Shown one piece after another: positions 1 through 11,970 of a stretch of DNA of 64,000 bases (the first letter of the stretch is position 1; each line of letters begins with the position of its first letter). Below the pieces are notes generated by a model. The model had not been told where the DNA came from, searched no databases, and was given only the letters and a program-made list of their open reading frames with translations. The translations under genes and the position numbers were made by a program. The DNA is from Thecaphora thlaspeos (lineage: Eukaryota; Basidiomycota; Ustilaginomycetes; Urocystidales; Glomosporiaceae): assembly GCA_900291925.1 (NCBI GenBank), contig UWYS01000029.1:310001-374000 (forward strand), read 5' to 3'.

Positions 1-3000
1 CGAGGAGGAGGCATCGCCGACAGAACGGCTTCGAGTGCTTGGTCCGCCTGAATGCTGGACCCCTGCCAACGAGCACGGGCTGATTTGCTCAGGCGACGGG
101 CAACGCTGACGGGTGGCAAGTTCAAGCTCGTCTCCACGCCGTGTTGGACCAAGCTCGGGCTTGTCGCGCTCGCCGGCCACGCAGCGTTGGCCGGTTCGAT
201 GCCGAGGCCAATGTTCAGCTGGTGTGATGGCGGCTGCTGCTCCAGTTGCTGCTTCTGTTGCTGTTCCGAGACCGCCTCCAAAGGATGCGCAAAGGTCGAA
301 GAGGCGGGTGTCCAGGCGCCGCGGGAGGGTGTGTGACTCATGGCAGGAGAACTCTGGCCCTCGAAGCCGTTTCGGTACAGCATGCCGGGCGGCGACATCT
401 CCCACGAAGATCCCAGGCTCGGCGTGGATTGCGAGATGCTTCCGCAGTCCTCGTCGGCGCGCTCGGACGTGTAGCAGGGACTTCGTCCTCTTCCCGGAAG
501 CCCGGTCCAGCCAGCGTTCCGGACAATCTGACACCCAAAGCCCTCGTCGTGTCTGGGAGCATCGCTGAGAAGCATCGGCTCGACTCCATCTATCTTAGAC
601 GAAGAGGATCCCCTCGGTCCCGGAGCGTCGTAGTGGTCGTGGTCCGAGTAGGAAAGGGCGATCATCATGTCCAGCTCGTCCATCTCCTCGTTGGAGAGTC
701 CGGTCTCCCGGCTACCGCCTCTGCTGCTACCGGCTCCAATGCCATCGTCGCAGCTTCTACCGAAAATATGTGGCAATACTGGTGGGATAAAATCTCCGGC
801 GGCCATCTGCACGGGCATGAGATCCTGCGGACGGGGGATCAGTTGAAGAAAGAAGAGAAGGCGTTCCGGATCAGCAATTTCCCGCTAGAGGAAGAGAGCA
901 GGACGCGTGTCGTGCGTCGCGACGCGGCCGACTCGACTCACCAAGCTGCTACCTTCCAGCATCGTCGGCAGAGGTGTTGGCTGCTCCGGCGTGCGGAGGA
1001 AGCGATCGATGGCGACCTTTTCCCAGCCGTCGAGCGATTCGAGGCTGTAGAGCCAGACTCGGTCGACTTGGTCGGGGTAACTTGAGAGCGCCTCGGAACG
1101 CATGCGTCGGTCTTCATGCGCCCACATCGCAGCATCATGGGTTCTACGTGCATGGCGATGAAGGTGCTTCACGGCGTCGCTGTTGCTCCTGCCTTCGTTT
1201 TCTCGGGCGCCCATGCCAGAGATAGTGACGGAAAAGGCTGACGAGGAGCCGCAGGACGAGTGCCGCTCACAGCCCGACGACGACGACGTGTCACTGGTCT
1301 CCTCAGTCACCTGACTCTGGTGAGGCAGTACTGCGGACTGGTGGTTTTCTCCGTGGCTGCCTAGGCCGGGACTTTTCGAGCAGCTTCCCGAGCCGGAGGC
1401 GGACGCCGCAGTGCTCTGTCCTCGCTGCGCACCAGCGTCCTCGACAAGACTGCGGTCGGTCGCCTGAAAGTCTTGCACTCGAGATCCAGCTTGCCTGGGC
1501 ATCGGCAGGGTGGACGCTTCAATACTGATGCTCTCCCCCGCTCGCGTTGGAAGGTGCTGGACGGGCCGAAGACACGTCGCCCTGGCGTCGTCCCTGCTGG
1601 TCGGCGTCATCGAACACAGGGCGGGCGAGTGGACGAACCAGACGCGCTCGGTTACGGCAGGTCCTTCCGGCGTCTGCCTGAAGGGATCCGCCACGCGCTG
1701 CTGCCTGCTCCCCGCGAACAGCTCGACGTCGAGCCAGGCCAGTCTGTCGAGCCGCCTCTGACGGTCGCCGGACTCGTGGCGATGGACGCTCTCGAAGTCT
1801 GGCAGGAACATGCGTTGGCGACGCCAGGCCATCCTATCTACGTCTCCAAGCGAGCGTAGACCGTGTTGAACAGCGGATCGTCGCTCTGGCGACCCAGCGG
1901 TCACAGTGGGGCGCTTCATCGCCAAGCTCGCGACCGCTTCGTCGGCCTCGACTGTTGCAGCAGCCAGAGCGGGCAGCTGCAGGCTGTTCCGCCGGTCCTG
2001 CTGCACGCTTTGCCTGGGCGCAGGCGAGGCGACCTGCCTTCGCGTCTCGGTGCACTCGTCTCCAGCCTCCGCTCCGGATGACAGCATACGTTGCGCTTTG
2101 TAGCCGCGTCCGTGCAGACGCTTGGTGGTATCGGCCGCCCACTCGAGTGTCCTCATAAATCGGACGAGCTTGTCGGCATCGCCCGCGTCCTGGTCGGCTA
2201 AGCCTGTGGCCAGCGTCGATGTGCCGGTGCGGGCCGCAACGAGATACGCTGCCGCCGCCGGCTCGACTGAGGTCAGACGCCTGCCGACCGGGGTTCCGCC
2301 TGCCTTGCCTTGCCGCGTATGCTTGCCTGGCTGTCTCCGCGTCGGAGTCCCTCTCTGCGACGAGACCGAAAGGGCAGAGGCGACGGAGCTTGCGGAACCA
2401 TCCTGCGGGTCATCGCGATGGCGCTCCCCGGACTTGTACTGTTCGCTGTCGCACGAGGCCGGTAAAGCGCCGAGCAGAGCGCTTTCCTCGGTCGGAAGGC
2501 AGCTATCGCACGGAGCGATTCTGGCGCCGGCGTCGACCGCCTCAGGACTGGTGTCTCTGGTTCTCGGGCTCTGTACTGTCTCCTGGGAGGCGGAAGCCAG
2601 CCTGAGGCGGGTGTGACAAGAGTCGATCGAGTCGTCCGAGCACGGCAGCGAGTGGGACAGCCTCGACGAGGAGCGCCATAGGCGCGATCGCGCTCCAGTC
2701 TTTCGCGATCTCTCACCCGCCGCTACCTTCTCACACCCTTCGTCCGCCGCCTGAGGGACGAGGCCGCCTCGACGAGCAGAGGGAATGTCGACACGTGAGT
2801 GCGTCCAGCGATGGGCGTCGTCGGGTCCGCGCGAGGGGAGCGGAAGAGCATCGCCGCAATTGTCAATGCCAATCGGAGAGTGCTCCGATGTTGGCGGCGC
2901 CTTCGCCTCGTTCCGAGGCGCATCGGCGAGCCTACGCTTCCTGGCGGTGCCACAAGGCGAGGAGGTCGCTCCGTCACCTGGCGCGTCGGCACGGCCGTGG

Positions 3001-4730
3001 TGCTGCTCAGGGCTGGCGCGCGGAGTGAAGAGGTAGGCCATCGCCGTCGTCAGCCCACTCTCGGTCAGCGCCATGGGGTCGTTGACTCGCTCGGCCGGTG
3101 TCAGGGGCACAGAGCACGGCGAAGCCGTCGCCGCCGTGTGGAACGAACCCTCTGTATCGCAAGAGACGGCCGCATCGCCAACGTCCGAGTCGAAGCTGAT
3201 GCTGCTGTTGATGCTGCTGCTGCCGCTACCTTCGCGGTAGGGGGAGCCCCCCCGGAGGCATGTCCGGAGTTTGACACTGGATCGGATACGGCTCGAGGCC
3301 GCCGAGGAGAGGTGTTTCGACTCCTCAGAGGTAGGGGCACACTCCGGCCCGTTCGCGTTTCGGATCGCTGTAGCGAGTTCGAGCTCGGTGGCGGCTGCCA
3401 ATTCGGCTTCGGAGGGGGTTACATTCTTGCCAAACCTGCCGTCTGACTTCCTTTTAAGCTTTCGCCAGCCGCGCACCTTGACCTTTTGCGTCGGGGGCGG
3501 ATTTTGCGTCTCTGCGAGTGTGGCAGACCGAGGCTGCGGACCGGCCGAGGTGCTGCGGACAGTCTCGACGAGATGCAGCATCTTGGCGGCCTTGAAGGCT
3601 TTGCAGGCATCGTCCTGCCGCTGCTGAACGGCGCTATCCTTGCAGGGGGCGCGGTGGGTCCGCAAGAGGCTCGGATCGACGTCCGTCTGTCGACCAGTCG
3701 GAGCTAGCCGTGAGTCCGGAGATGCGGCCGAGTCGGCCCCCGGCTGCATCGCAGATACTGACTTCCGCGAAGGCCGGTCGCAGGCGGATTCCATGGCGGC
3801 GGGGTCGTTCTCTCCACGCATCGTCTTTCTCTTACTCCTTTTCTTCTTGCCTTTCTTCTTAGAAGGAGGAGCGGCGTCGCCAGGAGCAATCCAAGAGCCG
3901 ACGACGGGGCGAATGGCGTTTGAGCTCGCGCTTTGCTGCGTCTCACCCCTCTGCTGTGTCGGATCGGCCAGCTGCGGCAGAGAAAAGGCCCCCAGGGTAG
4001 CGCTGGCGGTGTGTGTTGTAGATGTAAGCCCCTCTAGGCCGCTCTGAGCGGAGCTGTCGCTGACAAGCTGAACTTGGCCGAGCGCCGAAGCCACCTGAAC
4101 TACCCCTGAGAGGCGGCTGCAGAGGCCCTCGTGCTGCTGCTGCTCCTGACCGGACGAGCCCGCTCGCGTGAGACGGGCGTAGGAGAGCTCCTTGAAGGGA
4201 TCCGAAAGCAAGAGGAGGCCGCTGTCGCCAGCCGAGCATCCGTCGACATGGCCTGATCCATCGCCGGACGCAAGCTTCGACAACCAGCTCACCCCCTGTG
4301 TTCGATGACAGTCACCGGGCGGCTCCTGCTTCCTTGCTCGTCCGTCAGGGCTGTCAGTCCCGTGGAGGGAATAGACGCAGGACATGGCGCCCGTTACCGA
4401 TTCCAGATCGAGGCCCGATATCTCATCCGATATGGCTGACCTCAAGGACTCGGCATCAGCCGGATAATAGACCGACAGTCCGTTCGGGCCGTTGTCCTGG
4501 CTTTGGTGGCCTTGCAGCCACGCCTCGCATCGTCCGGACGGCCAGGACGACTGTGTCGCTTGGGATACTGGCTCGAGTCTTGCAAGTAAGCTGACTCTAT
4601 GCTGCCGCCGAGTCGGCTGCTGCAATGGCGAGCCTGTCGTGGCGGCCCCGGTTGCCTTAGGCTGCGGCGGTGCGGTCGAGGATCTGAGTGCACGCGCCCT
4701 CTCGCCTGCGCTCCTGCGTGGCGTGCCCAT
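1..4730 (-). CDS. Large low-complexity protein, unknown function, partial at left edge
   Basis: Two exons are visible on the minus strand: 4730-942 and 824-1, still open at the window edge (at least 1537 residues). The 117-bp intron (825-941) has a GTGAGT donor and a CAG acceptor and is phase 0. The downstream exon then stays open for 274 codons in the same frame, which supports the join. I chose the first ATG (4728-4730, context GGACATGG); the open frame upstream reaches about 4928 but contains no ATG, so a further 5' exon is possible. The protein is rich in Ser, Ala, Arg and Gln and looks largely disordered. More ordered patches are KVRGWRKLKRKSDGRFGKN, an LVRFMRTLEWA segment, the stretch DQVDRVWLYSLESLDGWEK just before the intron, and EEMDELDMMIALSYSD in exon 2. 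I do not recognise a family. It is probably a lineage-specific regulatory or scaffold protein, but that is a guess. Confidence 0.7.
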
Positions 4731-7726
4731 GTCCGACTTCTCCACGGCGCGCGTTGTTCGAGGTGGGATGCTGGTCTCTTGGTCCGGCTGGACAGTGTGA
4801 TGATAGGGCTGAGGCGAGGATTCCGTCGGGAGGTAGGTGACGATCCGATGGCGAGGATGATTAAGCCTGAGGGGGATGTGCTGCCGCTTTGGCAAAATTG
4901 TAGACGTAGTTATCGAGCCTTGATTGAGCTATGAGGTGAGAGGGAGAGGAATGAAGGGAAGCTGGTGACAGGACATGCAAGGAGGGAGAGGGCCGCCTGG
5001 AGAGATGGAACGATCGGCGGTGCTCGGTGCTCGTCCGAGATACGTCCTCCTTCTTCCTCTTTGTAGAGCCTTCTCGTTCGGCGTGTGCGAGGGTTTGCGG
5101 TCGCTAGGGATCCTCATCCAAGAGCTGTGTGCGGCGGCGGGAGGAAGGTGAGGATCGAGAAACGAGACGTCAGCCGAAAAGATTCGTCGGCGGACAGGCC
5201 TTCCTCACCCTCTAAAGGTGGTCCGACCCGAAAGAGGCCATAGCATACCTTCTTGCGAGAGTGAGCGAGGTTGTGGCTAGCACGATCAAGGGACGAAGCG
5301 ACTGGCTGTCGCGATCGAAAGAGGAAGGAAAAAAGGGGGACGTCGGAGGTGCCGACAGCAGACGGTAGCGGTGATGTCTCGGAGGAGGAGATGGCGAAGC
5401 CAGATCAGGTGGGCGTAGGGGGGATGGCGGGGAGGAAGAGCCAGGTGAAGATCGCGACCTGGTGGGCGCGAGACAGACGGACGAACGGAGAGTGGGTGTC
5501 GAGCTACCTCTCGGGCAGGCAAGCGCTACGAGGAAGCTAGACAGAGGGTGGTGTAGGTGGGAGTACGTAAGGGCCCGCGAGGGGGACGTGTGGTGGTTGC
5601 CAGCTTCCCTCTCGGCTCTGCCCTGACTTTGTCTCTGCCTCTGCCTTTGCTTGCTAGCTTTGGCTGCGGAGGGTGGCGCACGCGTGCAAAGGACGGGCGG
5701 TCGCGACGGCGCGCGGGCTGATCGCTGCTGCTACAGGGCCGTCTCGGTCGCCAACAACAAGCAAGCAGACTGCTGCGGTGCTGCTGCGCGCGGGCTGACT
5801 ACTCTGCTGCCTTCTTACACGACACACACGCACGGCACCCTCCGATCCGCTGTTTCATGAACTAGCTGTAAGCAAGAGAGCGTGGCCGGCCACGCTAGAG
5901 CTTGATGCTGCTGTATGCTGTTGTCACAGCCTCAGGCGGGCCTGCCTCTGCTCAAAGGTTTCAGGCACAACGCCGGGAAGCAAGGGCACCAGACAGGCTC
6001 GGGACGGTCGATGTGGGAACCATCTGAACTTAATCCAGTAGTCTGCCGGCCTGACTATACATGCGGGCTGGATGGCGTCGCCCCACCGGCAAAGGACAGA
6101 CTCCAGCTCCTCGATCTGTCTCCCGGCTTCATTCCGATGCACGACCAGCCCGTAGCAGCCCGCTCGGTCGCACAACAAAGCCCTCCGTCTGGGAGCGCGC
6201 CGTGGTGGAATAAGCAACACAACGCGCGGCACCTGATGCTGCACCACGGCGGCCGCCATGATGCGGGCCGGCGGAAGGCCAAATGCACGTACAGGATGAC
6301 GGAGGCCAAGAAGAGATCGACAGAGGGAGACGAGCAAGCTCGGCGTGTTTACACGGCACGAGCGAGGCACGACGGCGGTAGCCGGGCGCGGAAAAGGCGT
6401 CGAGCCGCTGTAGCAGCGTGGCGGCCCCTTGGTTGTGATATTTTGGAGGACGATTTCTGCCCGGCGCCAGCATCGCCTCGTTCGCCCGTCGGGCGGTTAC
6501 GTGTTTGCTTGTTGGCTAGGACGTGGTCCCGCAAGCTTGCTTGATTCTTCCCCCCTTTTGCCTCAGAGAAGCTGTAAGTTAGCCCTCCGAGGTAGAGCCC
6601 ATGCTCGTGCAAAGAAATGGGATGCGTGTCGACAGGGGTCCGGGGTGCCTTCGCTCTGGCACCTACGAAGAGGGCGCTCTCGATCCGGGAGCTCGGCCAG
6701 CATTCCTCCTCTCCAGCGCTCTGGGAGCCGAGCAGGAGGAGGGCCTAACCTGTGTAGAGCACGGCTACAAGAGAGTAGTAAATATACAAGCTGGCGTCCT
6801 TAGCGGCGCAGGCTACTGGCTGCGCCCTGAGGCCGGACTGACCATCGGAGCGCCGAGGCCTGGTCGACGCCGTCGCCGCCTCCAGGTCGGACCCGCGCTT
6901 CACCAGCATATGCTGTCAGCTCGCCCGCCCGCCCGCCGGCGCTTCGACAGCACATATGCTGCTAGTTCGCCGGGACGGCCTAAGCCCTCCGTAGAGCGAG
7001 CCTCTTCAAACTTGATATAGCAGATCGCAGTGCTCTTGACACGGTGAATGTGGGCCGCCAGATCATCGCCTCACGGGCGAGCCCGTGCCCTAAAAGGTGA
7101 TACGAGTGGGAAGCGTGCTAGACGACGTCGCGCGCCTCTCCCGGGCATCAGCCAGTAGCAGGTCTGGCGAGGCTAGGTGCCCAGGACAGAGGTTGTAAAG
7201 GGTCGACCAGCAACGCCCTTTCGCAAGACGAAGTTGCCGGCGAGGTGTTGCTGGGTGCTGGCGGTGAAGGCGGCATCATCCGAGGCTGTTGCCACCGTGC
7301 CTCGCTCCGGCCAAGGAGCGGACGGCCGAGAGGAGGGCGGCCCGAGGCAAACCCCTGGCAGCTGGTTGCAGCACCGTGTTCGGCATTCACTGCCGTCGCT
7401 GCATCCGAGAGCGCAAATCCATAGGGAGGCTTTTTGACGACCGGCAGGCATGGTGATGGTGTGAGGTCGAGAGACGGGGCATTTTCTGTGAAGGCGAGGG
7501 CCGAAACCCCTTTTTCCGCTTTTGCTGGGGCGATTCTTTGCGGAGTGGGAAGCGAGCCCACCCTTTTGACTTCGCACGCCACCCTCACGGCTTGACCTCT
7601 CTACCACCACCGCCACCACCACCGCCACCCTTCCCCTGCACCGCCGCCGCTCCTCTCATTCCGAACCTTTCCTTCACGCTCCTTGATCAGCAATTCAACT
7701 TCGACATCGGCCGAGGTGAGAGAGCG
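4731..7726. other. Intergenic stretch between divergent genes (3.0 kb)
   Basis: It separates the minus-strand left-edge gene from the plus-strand RRM-like gene, so it should hold both promoters. Several open frames of 60-210 codons exist (for example 5915-6544 plus and 5924-6370 minus), but they overlap each other, are Arg/Pro-rich and show no recognisable domain. A near-perfect inverted repeat lies at 6904-6961. Upstream exons of the left-edge gene may lie at 4900-5120. I see no convincing gene here. Confidence 0.5.
6904..6961. repeat. Inverted repeat / potential hairpin
   Basis: CAGCATATGCTGTC (6904-6917) and GACAGCACATATGCTG (6946-6961) are reverse complements apart from two extra bases in the right arm. 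They are separated by a 28-bp spacer rich in CCCG repeats. The core CAGCATATGCTG is itself a palindrome. Confidence 0.6.
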
Positions 7727-8788
7727 ATGGCCGGCCGATGGACAGCATCGCGAGTGTGCGGTGCGTGGGGTTCGATCGCTTCCCTCCCCGCAAGTCGCAG
7801 CGCCGCTCCGCCTTCTGCATCTCTCCTCCTTGCGGGCGGCGCTTGCCACTCCTTCGTCCCTGCCACCGCTACCACCACAAGCGACGCTACCGCTATCGCC
7901 TCGACCTCGCTGCTGGCAGCGCCGGTCCAGCACCGCGCCGGACGCAGGTCGTTTGCCACATCACCATCACCGTCGACGACGCATTCCGCCTTTGACTTTG
8001 CAGCGCCGCAGCCGGAGCAGCACGATGCCGCCATCGACGTCAACGGAGCCTCGTCGCTAGTCCCCCGCCGCGCGCATCCGCAGAGGGTCGTGCTGCTGAG
8101 CGGGCTCCCCGTTACCGCTACTCCCAGCGACGTGCGCAGGCTCGAGACAGACGGCCAGCACGTCGACCACGTCGAGTTTCTCCGCACCCAGTTCTTCGCT
8201 CCATCCGGCAAGGCGCTGGTTTACTTTTCCACCGAGAATTGGGCGCGGCGCTTCGAAGAGTTGTGTCACAAACGCATCCTCGGCGCCAGCGTGCTCGATT
8301 CGCGCCGCATGTCGCAGGACGCCGCCGACGCCTTCCTGCTAGAGTACTACTGCCGCCACCCGCGCCACCTCCAGCTGCCGTTCGATCTGGTCGACTATGA
8401 GTCGGGCAAGGTCGTCATGCTGCGCGGCCTCCCCACCCTGACGACCGAGGAAAAGTTGGCCACCAAGCTGGGCCGCGTATACGACCTCCGGGAGCCGTTA
8501 TGGTGGCGCGGCAAGCGGCGCAGCAACGCTGGCTACCATATGGCGAGGCGGCCCACCGGCCCCAATGCCGCCAACTACGCCCACCACCAGATCCAGCTCG
8601 GCTCCGTCGTCCGGCTGCCGAACAATAACGACGACGCCTCGACCGTCTCCTTCCTCGTCCGGCTCAAGACGACGTACGAGGCCCAGCGCCTCGCGCGCAG
8701 GTGGCACAACTCCTATTTTACGCCACAGCGCTTCAACATCGACACGACCGGCGGACGCTTCCGCATCGATGCCCACGTCGTCTACTAG
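7727..8788 (+). CDS. RRM-like RNA-binding protein, probably mitochondrial
   Basis: A single exon encodes 353 residues. The start ATG (7727) is the first in the frame; the proline-rich open frame upstream has no ATG and is probably leader. The N-terminus (about 90 residues) is Arg/Ser/Ala-rich with almost no acidic residues, including MAGRWTASRVCGAWGS and later HRAGRRSFATS, which is typical of a mitochondrial presequence. Around residues 115-185 a segment starting RVVLLSGLPVTATPSDVRRL and continuing through ALVYFSTENWARRFEEL resembles the beta-alpha-beta pattern of an RRM with RNP2-like (VLLSGLP) and weak RNP1-like (GKALVYF) motifs. A second VVMLRGLPTLTTEEKL follows near residue 228, so there may be two RRM-like units. 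The role is inferred as mitochondrial RNA binding; the exact orthologue is unknown. Confidence 0.75.
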   Translation: MAGRWTASRVCGAWGSIASLPASRSAAPPSASLLLAGGACHSFVPATATTTSDATAIASTSLLAAPVQHRAGRRSFATSPSPSTTHSAFDFAAPQPEQHDAAIDVNGASSLVPRRAHPQRVVLLSGLPVTATPSDVRRLETDGQHVDHVEFLRTQFFAPSGKALVYFSTENWARRFEELCHKRILGASVLDSRRMSQDAADAFLLEYYCRHPRHLQLPFDLVDYESGKVVMLRGLPTLTTEEKLATKLGRVYDLREPLWWRGKRRSNAGYHMARRPTGPNAANYAHHQIQLGSVVRLPNNNDDASTVSFLVRLKTTYEAQRLARRWHNSYFTPQRFNIDTTGGRFRIDAHVVY

Positions 8789-11700
8789 GGCGCGGGACGG
8801 CTCCACCGTCGCCCAGAATCTTCCCCCCCCCCTTACACCAGGTGCGTACAGGCTCAGGAATTCTTTTAGTTTTAGACAGGGGCATGGGTCGTTGGTCAGG
8901 TCATCGTCATCGTCGCGGGTTAGGTCATCAGTCTTCCGCTTCGTCGCCTTGCGGGAGAGAGGGGTGCGTTGGCGGCCTGCCGCCCTGCGCCCCCTTTGTC
9001 CCAACTCACGCCTACTTCCGCTTTCCGGTCTTCATGCGCGCGCCTGGAGAGCGGCATCCTCTGCGTGAACCGGTGATGACCAAACCCGCACACAGAGGCC
9101 TCGCTCGGGCCGCAGGGCAGCTCAGCCCTTAAAGTCCCGTCCGGCTCGGATTGTGGCCGTCGCCTGCCGTAGGCGTGGCTCGTTCCTCGGAGCGTCCACG
9201 CCGCAGAGGTATCGTGATGGTCCCACCCAAAGGTGACGCAGGCCGGGTGGCCAGCTCGTGGGACCGTGTAGGATGCTGTAGCCATTAGCATGTCAGGGGA
9301 GCTGCGCCTAGGCGTGGGGCTTGCTGTCGCCGACTCTGTTGACCCCGAGGCTGCTCCCGACGTGCTAGAGCCGGCTGCTTCAGCGAGGCGGTTCCTCTTC
9401 CAACTCGACCTGCGACTGCATGTTGGTCTTGGGTCGAGCTCGGGGGAGGTCGTCACCGCCCGTCTTGCGGCGGGTGTGTGTCGGGCCGACCTGCGATCCG
9501 AGTCTCCCACGGCGAGACGAAGGGGAAGGGTCGGCGGTCGCCGAGTCAGGGGCGTGTGAGGCCAACGGCGAACTCTTTCTTCGACCGTCATCACTGTTCG
9601 ATTCACGATCGAGCAAGCGAGCAAAACGACCCGGATAGAGCAAGCACGACGACGATGACAACGACAGCAGGCGGCGCGATGGAAGGGGCCGTGACGGGCA
9701 GAAGAAACGGATCGACAGGGTGGCAGATTGCGGAGGAAGCTGAGCTTGCTCTGCGAGATCGCCTCTCTGTCTCCGGTGTCGTCTCCCGTCATTGCCCAGT
9801 TGCTCGTGCTTTCCGGCAAGGGAGGTCAACAAGACCGTGGACGCCCCACCTTTGCATTTCCCTATCCGGCCCGGACACCTGCCTCTCTTTCCCTTCTTGA
9901 TCGGAGCGACGGCGTCTGCCGTCGTCTTCGGCCTTGCTTCCGAGGGACCGGAGTGTACGATGTGGGTCTTGTGCTCTGTGGCACGAGACCTCCCACGAAA
10001 TCGACTCGCCCCAACAAGAGAGATGTCGACCTGCAGCAAGCATGGACACGGCCATCGACGACAGGCTGGGAGAAGCGCGCCGCGACTCGGTTTCCGCTCG
10101 ACGCGCGCGAGCGAGGGCTGCACGAACGGTTCTCTTTTCGGTCAAGAGCTTGGTTGTGTTAGCGCCGGGGCTATCTGCGGGGAGGGCGGTGATCCCGGGG
10201 GCTCGGCTCCCACAAGCGGACCACTTTGCGCCCCGGGATCGCTCTTCCTGCGGGTGCCTCGAGGTCTGCATGACTCTTCTGTGCCATCGGCCCCCCACGT
10301 TTCCGACGACTGGACACCATCCCTCGGCGAAGCCACAGTGCGATGATTCATGAGCCGGCCGGAGCGAGGCCCGTCACGGCGAGCCTCGTTCCAGCTTTCG
10401 GAGTTGCGCTCAGCGACTCGCGAGATCGCGATCCCGATCACCTAACGCATGAACTGGCTTGACCCCAACGTCCAGCACCAAGCAGCAGAACTCAGCATCG
10501 TCGGCATTGCATCAGAAGGATCAGCGGTATCATCATCAGCAACAGGGTAGAGACTCGACCACTGCGACTTGTTTTACACGACTCGGCACATTCGGCGAAG
10601 CTTTTTATTTCCCCTGGCGTCCCACGCTGGACGGCGGCTCGCGATGGGCTCGCCCTGTATGCTGCCTTGCGATAGTGCCCCCGGCTCGGTCTGGGTGCAG
10701 TGAGGCGGCGCGAGGGTGCGGCTTGACGTCGATCTGCCGTTCCTGCAGGCAGCTGCCTTCTCCCCTGGAAGTCGCCTGTCGTTCTGCCTGGCCTGGCCCG
10801 AATCGGTCGAGCTGGCTCGAGGGTGGGCGGACGGCAACGCGGTCTTGCCAGGGGTGGGGATCAGACAGATGTAAGCTCTGTTGCTCCTCGTTGTCGGTAC
10901 CACCTTCTCTGAGCTCCTCGGTTTTAGGAGCCTGGCTGTACGGCTTGTCCCGACCGATTCCGATGATGGCCAGCTCCCCTTTGCTTTCACGTTCCGGTTC
11001 CTCCCCTTTTCCCACCGCCCATCTTTTTGTGCATTATTGGCAAGGCCGCCATGCCACCGCAGCCCACCCACCTTCTTCCTTCTCTCTCTCTTCTTTGTCC
11101 GCGCAACCTTCGAGCGGCGGTCTTGGCCGACGCCACCGGAAGCGGACCGAGTCGTCGAAGATGGGGCCACAAGGGGGTCATTCTGTCCGTGTCCCGAGCG
11201 CAGGAGAATCTAGCCAGGGAAGCCTCTTGCAGATTACGTAGGGGGGCAAGAGCTGGGAGACCTCCTCTCTCTCCCCACACTATCTCGAGGAAGGCCCTTT
11301 GCGCTACGCTTCGCGAAAACAGAACAGAGATCTGAGGTTCTCTTGCTGGGGGATGTTGCTTGCCTGACTTTCACGTCGCGCTTGGTGCTTGGAAAGCCGG
11401 AAGGGGGGACGGGTCGACGGACCGAGTAGATCGTTCTCGACACGCTTTGCGACCATGGACCATGACCAGCGACCTGCTTGCCCTTCCGGACGTCGGCAGC
11501 AGGAGAAGAGGAGAGGACGACAATGGCTGACGACGCACCAGCTCTTTCGCTCTCCCCTCGTCACTCTGTCTGCTTTCCCGCTCTCACGCTCGCCTCTTTG
11601 TAGCGCGCACGGACAGCAGGCGTCGTCGATCTCCGATCGTCATTCGGAAGCCTTCGCAACTCAACAGCTCTACACCTCGCTCAACACCGTTGGATCAAGA

Positions 11701-11970
11701 CGCCGGACGGATCCCAAAATCTTTCCTTGGTCCCTCGTCGCACGCCGGAAGCACCGCTTGTGAGCTGGCTGCCCGTACCCTCGTCGTATTTCACATATGT
11801 ACTTGTACCCCTTACTTGCTGCTTGCTCAAATCACAGGTCGTGCCCAGACCTGGCGTTACCACACTCTTGAGGATAAGCGACGTGCGAAGCTGATCTCGA
11901 ATTGCAGGCAGGCAGGTAGGGGCGTAGCCGAGATGCAGTGCGCTAAAGCTGTGTAGGTACATGCACGCCC
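8789..11970. other. Sparse 3.2-kb stretch, no confident gene
   Basis: It lies between the RRM-like gene and the 3' end of SLU7. Many overlapping open frames are present on both strands, none with a recognisable domain. The best candidate (8920-9792 minus) is listed separately. The tRNA-like box GTTCGATTC at 9597 is not flanked by a foldable T-stem. The region directly downstream of SLU7 (11700-11970) is presumably its 3' untranslated region. Confidence 0.5.
8920..9792 (-). CDS. Weak candidate ORF, unknown
   Basis: A minus-strand open frame of 290 codons starts at the ATG at 9790-9792 and begins MTGDDTGDREAISQSKLSF. Most of the rest is Arg/Ser/Pro-rich, and no domain, signal or membrane segment can be seen. 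Its length is more than expected by chance at moderate GC, but overlapping frames on both strands are also long here. Codon use is not clearly that of the neighbours. It may be a shadow frame, a lineage-specific gene, or one exon of a spliced gene. Confidence 0.22.
   Translation of the reverse strand: MTGDDTGDREAISQSKLSFLRNLPPCRSVSSARHGPFHRAACCRCHRRRACSIRVVLLACSIVNRTVMTVEERVRRWPHTPLTRRPPTLPLRLAVGDSDRRSARHTPAARRAVTTSPELDPRPTCSRRSSWKRNRLAEAAGSSTSGAASGSTESATASPTPRRSSPDMLMATASYTVPRAGHPACVTFGWDHHDTSAAWTLRGTSHAYGRRRPQSEPDGTLRAELPCGPSEASVCGFGHHRFTQRMPLSRRAHEDRKAEVGVSWDKGGAGRQAANAPLSPARRRSGRLMT

Noticed and set aside
5924..6370. 148-codon minus-strand frame with a plausible C-terminal half
   Set aside because: It overlaps a longer plus-strand frame, has no good start context and no domain; kept only as a weak possibility.
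7538..7726. Proline-rich in-frame extension upstream of the RRM-like gene
   Set aside because: It contains no ATG; the mitochondrial-type N-terminus at 7727 fits better.
9590..9615. tRNA B-box-like GTTCGATTC
   Set aside because: No pairing T-stem, no A box at the right distance and no acceptor stem.
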